Position numbers and translations under genes: made by a program
Notes under the pieces: model-generated
Seen by the model: only the letters and a program-made list of their open reading frames with translations
What the model was told of the DNA's origin: nothing
Database searches by the model: none
Shown: piece after piece, positions 1 through 4,218 of the stretch
Layout: each line of letters opens with the position of its first letter
How positions within the stretch are numbered: the first letter of the stretch is position 1
Assembly: GCA_017618495.1 (NCBI GenBank)
Contig: JAFZUD010000061.1
Span: 1 to 6,159, forward strand
Length of the DNA: 6,159 nucleotides
Direction of reading: 5' to 3'
Source of the DNA: Bacilli bacterium
GTDB lineage: Bacteria > Bacillota_I > Bacilli_A > RFN20 > CAG-826

Positions 1-792
1 GAATCTAGTCCTCAATCTTTCATCGAGATCCTGGAGTTTCGCCGGTGGCTGATCGCTTGTAAGGGCGATCTGCTTATTCATTGAGTAGAAGTGGTTATAA
101 ATAGAGAAGAAAGTCTCCTCTGTTGCTTTCTTATTAGATAGGAATTGGACATCATCTACGAGAAGAACATCGACTGAGTTCTTGAACCAATCAACAATCG
201 ACATGCCTTCCTTATCGCCTTTGACGTATTTCACATACTCATCAAGGAATTCCTGGGCATGAACATAAAGAACCCTCTTATTTGGGAATTTTTCTTTGAT
301 AGCGTTGCCGATTGCATGGAGAAGGTGGGTCTTTCCTAAACCGCTGTCACCATAAAGGTAGAGAGGGTTATAAAGGCTGCCAGGATTTTGGCTGATCATC
401 AAAGAAGCTTGGAAGGCTTCAAGGTTGGATTGACCAGAGACAAATGTCTGGAAAGTGTAGTTAGGATTAAGTACAGAATCTGAAAAATATTCAGGTTTTG
501 CAGGCTTTTTTTCATTAATTGTCTTCAAATCACTCTCAACGACAAACGAAAAATCGAAGTCGCTGCCAGTCACTTCATTGATAGAAGAATTAACGATATC
601 GATGTATTTCATCTTAATGATTGTGGCGGCCAAACCGCTGTTCACAACCACGATGATTTTGTTTCCTTCAATCGCGTGAATATAGCTCTCGGCAAAAAAA
701 GAATCGTAGACAATGTTGTCTGCGAGTTTGATTTTAATTTTGCTCAAAGTGCGGTCCCAAAGAGCGGTGAGTTCACTGATTGTTAGTTCCAT
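1..792 (-). CDS. dnaA: Chromosomal replication initiator protein DnaA (3' end cut off)
   Basis: DnaA is the AAA+ ATPase that binds DnaA boxes at oriC, melts the origin and helps load the replicative helicase. Reading leftward from the ATG at 792-790 gives 264 codons with no stop up to the window edge. A whole DnaA is about 440-460 residues, so the end of the AAA+ core and the DNA-binding domain IV are missing. Visible parts: domain I (about 1-85), a short linker (about 86-110), then the AAA+ core opening at LNPNYTFQTFVSG. The Walker A motif is GDSGLGKT (148-155), Walker B is LLVDDVQF (210-217), and sensor 1 is TSD (245-247). The LDERLRTRF stretch (256-264) holds the predicted arginine finger, probably R263. 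The start fits the family N terminus, but no Shine-Dalgarno sequence precedes it. It is transcribed away from oriC and diverges from rpmH, the standard Bacillota arrangement. Its AT-rich upstream region contains DnaA-box-like sites, consistent with autoregulation (inference). Confidence 0.97.
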   Translation of the reverse strand, partial: MELTISELTALWDRTLSKIKIKLADNIVYDSFFAESYIHAIEGNKIIVVVNSGLAATIIKMKYIDIVNSSINEVTGSDFDFSFVVESDLKTINEKKPAKPEYFSDSVLNPNYTFQTFVSGQSNLEAFQASLMISQNPGSLYNPLYLYGDSGLGKTHLLHAIGNAIKEKFPNKRVLYVHAQEFLDEYVKYVKGDKEGMSIVDWFKNSVDVLLVDDVQFLSNKKATEETFFSIYNHFYSMNKQIALTSDQPPAKLQDLDERLRTRF

Positions 793-862
793 AGAATTTC
801 GGTAGGAAAAATTTACCACAATTCTTAAATAAGAAACTATCTTTTTTATTGTAAAAATTGAC

Positions 863-871
863 TTATCAACA
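863..871 (+). promoter_or_regulatory. DnaA box (8/9)
   Basis: TTATCAACA differs from TTATCCACA only at position 6. It is the box nearest the dnaA start and follows the AT-rich tract 821-862. The same variant recurs inverted at 1088-1096. Confidence 0.75.
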
Positions 872-931
872 CTTTTTTGCGGAAAAACCATTGATAAAGC
901 GTCTACTTTTTGATTTATAAACTGGATTGAC

Positions 932-940
932 TGTGGAAAA
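932..940 (-). promoter_or_regulatory. DnaA box (8/9)
   Basis: The top strand reads TGTGGAAAA, so the minus strand reads TTTTCCACA, one mismatch from consensus at position 3. A weaker 7/9 site (TGTTGAAAA on the top strand) follows two bases later at 943-951 in the same orientation. Confidence 0.72.
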
Positions 941-971
941 CTTGTTGAAAAATTGTAAAAGAATTAAAAAT

Positions 972-980
972 TGTGGACAA
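972..980 (-). promoter_or_regulatory. DnaA box (8/9)
   Basis: The top strand reads TGTGGACAA, so the minus strand reads TTGTCCACA, one mismatch at position 3. It lies 40 bases from the box at 932, close to four helical turns, and in the same orientation. Confidence 0.72.
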
Positions 981-1087
981 CCATACAGTCAAAATACCTA
1001 TCAACAATTACATTTTGGTTAAATGAAAGCCCTTAACTAAGGATTCTTGAACTAACCACATAAACCACACTCAGAAATATACCGTTT

Positions 1088-1096
1088 TGTTGATAA
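1088..1096 (-). promoter_or_regulatory. DnaA box (8/9)
   Basis: The top strand reads TGTTGATAA, the exact reverse complement of the box at 863-871. The single mismatch is at position 6. It is followed by the AT-rich candidate unwinding tract that begins near 1118. Confidence 0.75.
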
Positions 1097-1173
1097 GCCT
1101 CATCAAAGATCGTCATTCTAAAAGTACTAATTTTTAGCTTTTGTAAGCTTTAAATTTTTGGGATATTCAAGAC

Positions 1174-1182
1174 TGTGGTTAA
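1174..1182 (-). promoter_or_regulatory. DnaA box (8/9)
   Basis: The top strand reads TGTGGTTAA, so the minus strand reads TTAACCACA, one mismatch at position 4. Its TAACCACA core is repeated in the opposite orientation at 1053-1060. It bounds the right side of the AT-rich tract 1118-1170. Confidence 0.7.
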
Positions 1183-1296
1183 CTATTCCCTTGAATGTAA
1201 AATCAAAAGGATTTTTCGGTTTTCCCACCTATTTTTGAGTCACCGCAACCTATTAATAAGGAAACACGCACGCGAGAGAGGTCATTAATTCTGTTA

Positions 1297-1325
1297 TTGT
1301 TTTACTAAGTAGTAAAACTTATAAT
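1297..1325 (+). promoter_or_regulatory. Predicted sigma-A-type promoter of the rpmH-rnpA-yidC-jag unit
   Basis: A perfect -10 hexamer TATAAT (1320-1325) is preceded, with a 17-base spacer, by TTGTTT (1297-1302), a partial match to TTGACA. Transcription would start near 1331-1332, leaving a leader of about 30 bases before the rpmH ATG. The spacer is almost filled by an inverted repeat, listed separately. The call rests on the exact -10 box, ideal spacing and position; the -35 is weak. Confidence 0.75.
1299..1318. repeat. 8-bp inverted repeat with 4-base centre inside the rpmH promoter spacer
   Basis: Arms GTTTTACT (1299-1306) and AGTAAAAC (1311-1318) are perfect reverse complements separated by AAGT. 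The palindrome overlaps the -35 element and ends one base before the -10 box, so it has the geometry of a repressor operator. As an RNA hairpin it would be weak and lies upstream of the predicted transcript start, so a DNA-binding role is more likely. The binding protein is unknown. Confidence 0.55.
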
Positions 1326-1348
1326 CTCTTAGCACGTAAGTGAACCTC

Positions 1349-1354
1349 GGAGGA
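1349..1354 (+). promoter_or_regulatory. Strong ribosome binding site of rpmH
   Basis: GGAGGA lies 7 bases before the rpmH ATG. It is one of the two best Shine-Dalgarno sequences in the window, the other being that of jag, and fits a very highly expressed ribosomal protein. Confidence 0.85.
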
Positions 1355-1361
1355 AAAGTAC

Positions 1362-1496
1362 ATGAAAAAAACATACCAACCATCTAAAATCAAACACGCT
1401 AACGAAGCCGGATTCCGTAACAGAATGTCCACCCACAACGGCCGTAAAGTTTTAGCCCGCCGTCGCGCCAAAGGCAGAGCCAGAATCGCTGCCTAA
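1362..1496 (+). CDS. rpmH: 50S ribosomal protein L34 (bL34)
   Basis: L34 is a small, very basic protein of the large ribosomal subunit that packs against 23S rRNA. The 44 codons give exactly the usual bacterial length. The sequence starts MKKTYQPSKIKHANEAGFR and contains the family signature NGRKVLARRRAKGR (26-39). It ends in RIAA, a slightly divergent tail, and position 10 is Ile where Arg is common. The start is fixed by the strong GGAGGA ribosome binding site and the family N terminus. It is the first gene of the rightward unit and sits directly beside oriC, so its dosage rises early in replication. The following gene is rnpA, the near-universal partner of rpmH. Confidence 0.98.
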   Translation: MKKTYQPSKIKHANEAGFRNRMSTHNGRKVLARRRAKGRARIAA

Positions 1497-1514
1497 TTTT
1501 TCCTTTTTGTTTTT
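1472..1514 (+). terminator. Possible weak terminator/attenuator between rpmH and rnpA
   Basis: AGGCAG (1472-1477) can pair with CTGCCT (1489-1494), forming a 6-bp stem over the last rpmH codons and the first base of its stop. An interrupted U-rich tract follows at 1497-1514, with 15 of 18 bases T. This resembles a leaky intrinsic terminator that would lower rnpA expression relative to rpmH. The 11-base loop and broken T run make it weaker than the terminator at 4105, so read-through is expected. Function is inferred. Confidence 0.4.
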
Positions 1515-1525
1515 AAGAACGCCTA

Positions 1526-1852
1526 ATGAAAAAAGAGAACAGAATTCTCAAATATGAAGAGTTTTCCGAAATTATCGGTTCATCTAGGCGTATAAGAACG
1601 CCGCATTTCCTGATCAACGCTCGCAAGAGAGAAAGCGGAGAAGCCAGAATTGGAATCTCTGTTAGTAAAAGAAACGGTCATGCGGTAACCCGCAACAAGA
1701 TTAAAAGGCAGATCAGATACATGATCGGCCAAGGCTTCGACCTGAGTCGCCCGGTTGATATCGTGATTGTGGCGCGTGCTGCATACGACACTGCGGATTT
1801 TGAAAAAGAAAAACTAGAACTCATCGATGCCATCAAAAACATCGGAGAATAA
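1526..1852 (+). CDS. rnpA: Ribonuclease P protein component
   Basis: This is the small basic protein subunit of RNase P. It binds the catalytic RNA (rnpB, not in this window) and the 5' leader of pre-tRNA so that the leader is cut off. The product has 108 residues, close to the usual 110-120. The N terminus RILKYEEFSEII matches the family pattern of a basic lead-in followed by an F-containing helix. The region RIGISVSKRNGHAVTRNKIK (41-60) contains the conserved RNR-type RNA-binding helix, with RNKIKR at 56-61. The segment DIVIVARAAY (78-87) matches the conserved strand near the C terminus. It lies 29 bases after rpmH with no recognisable Shine-Dalgarno sequence, and a possible attenuator sits in between. 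Low translation would suit the small amount of RnpA a cell needs. The last codons contain the ribosome binding site of yidC. Confidence 0.96.
   Translation: MKKENRILKYEEFSEIIGSSRRIRTPHFLINARKRESGEARIGISVSKRNGHAVTRNKIKRQIRYMIGQGFDLSRPVDIVIVARAAYDTADFEKEKLELIDAIKNIGE
1844..1848 (+). promoter_or_regulatory. Ribosome binding site deciding the TTG start of yidC
   Basis: GGAGA in the last codons of rnpA lies 9 bases before the TTG at 1858. It supports TTG as the start and suggests translational coupling with rnpA. Confidence 0.65.
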
Positions 1853-1857
1853 CAACC

Positions 1858-3480
1858 TTGAATAAACGCACGAAAGTTAAATTGCTTGGAGCGCTTGGCC
1901 TCGCTGCAGGGGCCTTGATGCTTTCGGGCTGTGTCTCGAACTTCTGTTCGGACATCGAAAAGGCTCGTATCGCTTATCCATACGAACAAGGCGTCACCGT
2001 TTATGTCGATGGGGAATCAGCTGTTCCTCAGGAATATAGAACCCCAGAACTTTCATTCCAGCCTTTAAAAGATAAAGGCAATGACGAGCTTTGGGCGTAC
2101 ATCCCTGTTAACGAAAATGGATATTACGCTGCCAAAAAAGCAGAATACTTAACTAACAACATCATCGCCAGCGCGGTTTCAAATAAAGTCAGCGTTCCTT
2201 CTTATGATTACTTCAAAAAGATGGACCAGAAGCTTTTGGAAGTCGCCATTTCAGCAGCTAAAGCCGACGGCATCACTGTCGACGAAGCTTCTATTACTGC
2301 TGCCAAAATCAACCCATTCAGCATAGCTGACTGCGTTGGAAATGAAGAAGGTGTCACCGTTACTGAGGACAGCATCCTTAGAAATTACGGTTACCTCAAA
2401 TTCATCACCAAGTCCTTCAATGCCGAAACCGGAACAACAACCTTCACATTCGATTACGGCAACTGGGACAAGTGGAACCAAGAAATCCAAAAAGAAATCG
2501 AGACCGCCAAACCAGGAAGCGGAGCTGCGAGCGTTCCAAACGCTGACTTCGTCTCAATCTACAAAGGCGCTTTCAACTCATTAACCAACGGTATCCGTAC
2601 CTGTATCACCACCAGAGAAGGAAACTACGGCCACTACGGAGCTTCCAACAACTGGCAGGTTAAGATGGATTCCATCTCTTGGGGAGAAGCGTGGCAACAC
2701 GGCTTCCTCGAAGGTCTTATCGTCTATCCAGTCGCTTGCTTAGTCGACGCTCTTAGCTATTCCTTCGACCCAGGCTTGTCTGGCGTCGGTCAGATCTGGG
2801 CCCTTGTTCTCACCACCATCATCGTGAGATTGTTAGTCGTCTTATTGACCTTCAAGAGCACTCTTGACCAACAAAAGATGACCGCTTTACAGCCACAGAT
2901 CGCTAAGATCCAGGCCAAATATCCTAACTCCAACACCAACCAAGCCGAACAAGCTAGGGTTTCTCAGGAAACCATGGCTCTTTATAGAAGGAACAAGGTT
3001 AACCCTCTCTCCTCTATCTTAGCCATCATCATCCAATTCCCTGTCTTCGTTTCTGTTTGGGGTGCTCTCCAAGGATCTGCCGCTCTTTCAAGTGGTGAGG
3101 TTTTAAACCTCAGATTGAGCGATTCGATTTGGTCAGTTCTTTCCAACTTCTCAGGAACTTGGTACGCCAATACAACCGGTTGGTGGACCGCCGGCATCCT
3201 CTTCATCCTTATGGCTGCTACCCAATTCTGTGCTATGAAATTACCACAGTGGATCAATGCCGCCAGAAACAAAAAACTTAGCAAAACCTCAGCCAACCCT
3301 GCTGCTGATAAGACTGCCAGAACCCAGAAGATGGTCTCCTGGTTCATGCTTATCTTCACCATCGTCCTTGGCATCTCGCTCCCAGCCGCTATGGGCGTCT
3401 ACTGGGCCATCGGTGGTCTCGTAGCTATGGCTCAGACCGCTATAATCCAGGGCATCATGCGCCGCAAAAAAGATCGTTAG
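1858..3480 (+). CDS. yidC: Membrane protein insertase YidC, lipoprotein with large extracytoplasmic domain
   Basis: YidC/Oxa1/SpoIIIJ proteins insert and fold membrane proteins, alone or with SecYEG. The TTG start is backed by the GGAGA site and by a complete lipoprotein signal peptide: NKRTKVK, a hydrophobic stretch, then the lipobox LSGC with Cys25 as lipidation site. Residues 26 to about 275 form a polar domain that should lie outside the membrane. The insertase core follows: a hydrophobic segment around 283-302, then a helix at 312-333 with the conserved Arg324 (TTIIVRLLV). Next comes the cytoplasmic coiled-coil region (about 334-380, QQKMTALQPQIAKIQAKYP) and the conserved NPLSSILAIIIQFPVF segment (382-397). 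Further helices lie at about 442-460 and 494-530, before a basic tail MRRKKDR. At 540 residues it is about twice the length of Bacillus SpoIIIJ (about 260). The extra length is all in the external domain, which I do not recognise. jag follows, as is usual. Confidence 0.96.
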   Translation: MNKRTKVKLLGALGLAAGALMLSGCVSNFCSDIEKARIAYPYEQGVTVYVDGESAVPQEYRTPELSFQPLKDKGNDELWAYIPVNENGYYAAKKAEYLTNNIIASAVSNKVSVPSYDYFKKMDQKLLEVAISAAKADGITVDEASITAAKINPFSIADCVGNEEGVTVTEDSILRNYGYLKFITKSFNAETGTTTFTFDYGNWDKWNQEIQKEIETAKPGSGAASVPNADFVSIYKGAFNSLTNGIRTCITTREGNYGHYGASNNWQVKMDSISWGEAWQHGFLEGLIVYPVACLVDALSYSFDPGLSGVGQIWALVLTTIIVRLLVVLLTFKSTLDQQKMTALQPQIAKIQAKYPNSNTNQAEQARVSQETMALYRRNKVNPLSSILAIIIQFPVFVSVWGALQGSAALSSGEVLNLRLSDSIWSVLSNFSGTWYANTTGWWTAGILFILMAATQFCAMKLPQWINAARNKKLSKTSANPAADKTARTQKMVSWFMLIFTIVLGISLPAAMGVYWAIGGLVAMAQTAIIQGIMRRKKDR

Positions 3481-3484
3481 GAGG
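3479..3484 (+). promoter_or_regulatory. Ribosome binding site of jag overlapping the yidC stop
   Basis: AGGAGG shares its first two bases with the yidC TAG stop and lies 9 bases before the jag ATG. It is a perfect core site, which implies efficient translation, probably coupled to yidC. Confidence 0.85.
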
Positions 3485-3493
3485 ACCACATAA

Positions 3494-4099
3494 ATGAAAC
3501 ATTTCACCAGTAAAACTGTTGAAGAAGCCGTTCAGGCCGCCAGCAAAGCCGTTAATATTCCGGCCGAGCAATTGATCTACAAAGTCATCGAAGAAAAGAA
3601 AGGCTTATTCGGAATCGGCAAAGAAGCCACCATCGAAATCTATGATATCGATGATGCCGCTGCCTTCGCTGAGGAATACCTCAAGACCGCTCTTGGCGGA
3701 ATGGGTGTCGAAGTCGAAACCTCTTCCACCATCGATGAAGATATCATCCACGTCAACATCAACTCCGAGAGAAACCCAATCCTCATCGGTAAGGGTGGAC
3801 GTACCCTCCAAGCTCTTAATGAGCTTGCTAGACTTGCTGTCAGCAACAAGTTCCGTCACAGATACAGGATCCTTCTTGATGTCGGCGGATACAAAGAAGA
3901 CAAATACGATCGTCTTCAGTGGGTTGCGAAAAAGACCGCTCGCGAAGTCGTTAAGACTAAAGTTAGCGTCAAGCTTGATCCAATGACCGCTGACGAGAGA
4001 AGAATCATTCACAACACTCTCAACGGCATGAGCCACATCAAAACCGAATCAAGCGGCGAGGGCCATGATAGAGCCGTCACAATCAAATACGTCGACTAA
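3494..4099 (+). CDS. jag: Jag/KhpB RNA-binding protein (Jag_N, KH and R3H domains)
   Basis: Jag (SpoIIIJ-associated protein, also KhpB or EloR) is a cytoplasmic RNA-binding protein. In Gram-positive bacteria it is linked to cell elongation and post-transcriptional control, often with KhpA. The 201 residues show the full three-part layout. The Jag_N domain (1 to about 50) has the conserved KKGLFGIG motif at 36-42. A linker at about 51-80 is acidic and shorter than in some relatives. The KH domain (about 81-150) has the RNA-gripping loop GKGG at 99-102. The R3H domain (about 155-200) has its RxxxH pair at Arg169 and His173. A linked role with YidC, 13 bases upstream, is suggested by the long-known pairing of the two genes, but the sequence gives no mechanism. 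It is the last gene of its unit, with a terminator immediately after. Confidence 0.96.
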   Translation: MKHFTSKTVEEAVQAASKAVNIPAEQLIYKVIEEKKGLFGIGKEATIEIYDIDDAAAFAEEYLKTALGGMGVEVETSSTIDEDIIHVNINSERNPILIGKGGRTLQALNELARLAVSNKFRHRYRILLDVGGYKEDKYDRLQWVAKKTAREVVKTKVSVKLDPMTADERRIIHNTLNGMSHIKTESSGEGHDRAVTIKYVD

Positions 4100-4104
4100 T
4101 AATT

Positions 4105-4134
4105 AAAGCAGGTTGGAAAACACCTGCTTTTTTT
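4105..4134 (+). terminator. Rho-independent terminator after jag
   Basis: AAAGCAGGT (4105-4113) pairs perfectly with ACCTGCTTT (4122-4130) across an 8-base loop, and a run of seven T covers 4128-4134. It begins six bases after the jag stop and should end the rpmH-rnpA-yidC-jag transcript. Confidence 0.92.
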
Positions 4135-4190
4135 GAAAAATCTTCAGCAAATCCTACTCGTTTTATGTTTTTAGAACGAAAACGCCCTTT

Positions 4191-4208
4191 TACCTTTTAA
4201 CAAAGGTA
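4191..4208. repeat. 7-bp inverted repeat overlapping the mnmE -10 box
   Basis: Arms TACCTTT (4191-4197) and AAAGGTA (4202-4208) are perfect reverse complements with a 4-base centre TAAC. The right arm runs into the TATAAT box by two bases. The geometry suits an operator. The AAAGG in the right arm could instead be read as a ribosome binding site for a TTG start at 4213. Confidence 0.45.
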
Positions 4209-4212
4209 TAAT
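4207..4212 (+). promoter_or_regulatory. Predicted -10 box of the mnmE-tatD promoter
   Basis: A perfect TATAAT lies in the gap after the jag terminator, so a promoter is expected here. No good -35 is present at 16-18 bases upstream (GCCCTT at 17). The predicted transcript start, about 7 bases downstream, falls on or next to the GTG at 4219, implying a leaderless or nearly leaderless message. Confidence 0.6.
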
Positions 4213-4218
4213 TTGTTT

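Larger units (their letters stand above)
793..1361. other. oriC: Putative chromosomal replication origin (oriC) between dnaA and rpmH
   Basis: This 569-base stretch carries no credible gene and is visibly richer in A+T than the flanking genes. It lies between divergent dnaA and rpmH, where oriC sits in many Bacillota. It holds five 9-mers matching the DnaA box TTATCCACA at 8 of 9 positions (listed separately). Weaker 7/9 sites lie at 812-820, 943-951, 998-1006, 1014-1022, and as an abutting tandem pair at 1052-1060 and 1061-1069. With uniform base composition only about 0.1 such 8/9 matches would be expected in this length on both strands, and AT richness raises this only a few fold. Candidate unwinding tracts are 821-862 and 1118-1170. 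Positions 1183-1290 hold no convincing box and include a short GC-rich patch at 1265-1281. The right end carries the rpmH promoter. An origin function is inferred from box clustering and gene context. A second box cluster after dnaA, as in Bacillus, would lie outside this window. Confidence 0.88.

Noticed and set aside
889..897. CATTGATAA as a further DnaA box
   Set aside because: Only 6 of 9 positions match the consensus, which is expected by chance in AT-rich DNA.
1031..1042. Short palindrome CCTTA-AC-TAAGG in the origin
   Set aside because: Perfect but only 5-bp arms, in a region where short AT-rich inverted repeats are common. No promoter or other landmark is attached to it.
1326..1361. 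Riboswitch or protein-binding leader before rpmH
   Set aside because: The predicted leader is only about 30 bases. The short self-complementary CCTCGGAGG around the ribosome site has just 3-bp arms, too little to claim structure.
2336..2584. Overlapping plus-strand frame within yidC
   Set aside because: It is low-complexity, Ser/Pro/Lys-rich output of a shifted reading of yidC with no ribosome site, and is not a credible gene.
2982..3374. Antisense open frame of about 130 codons within yidC
   Set aside because: It is the complement of the conserved YidC membrane core, has no ribosome site and no recognisable family. The sense frame explains the sequence completely. The same reasoning excludes the other antisense frames inside rnpA, yidC, jag and mnmE.
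4213..4218. TTG at 4213 as the mnmE start
   Set aside because: It would add Met-Phe before the usual N terminus and would lie upstream of the predicted transcript start. It is kept as an alternative because AAAGG is well spaced from it.
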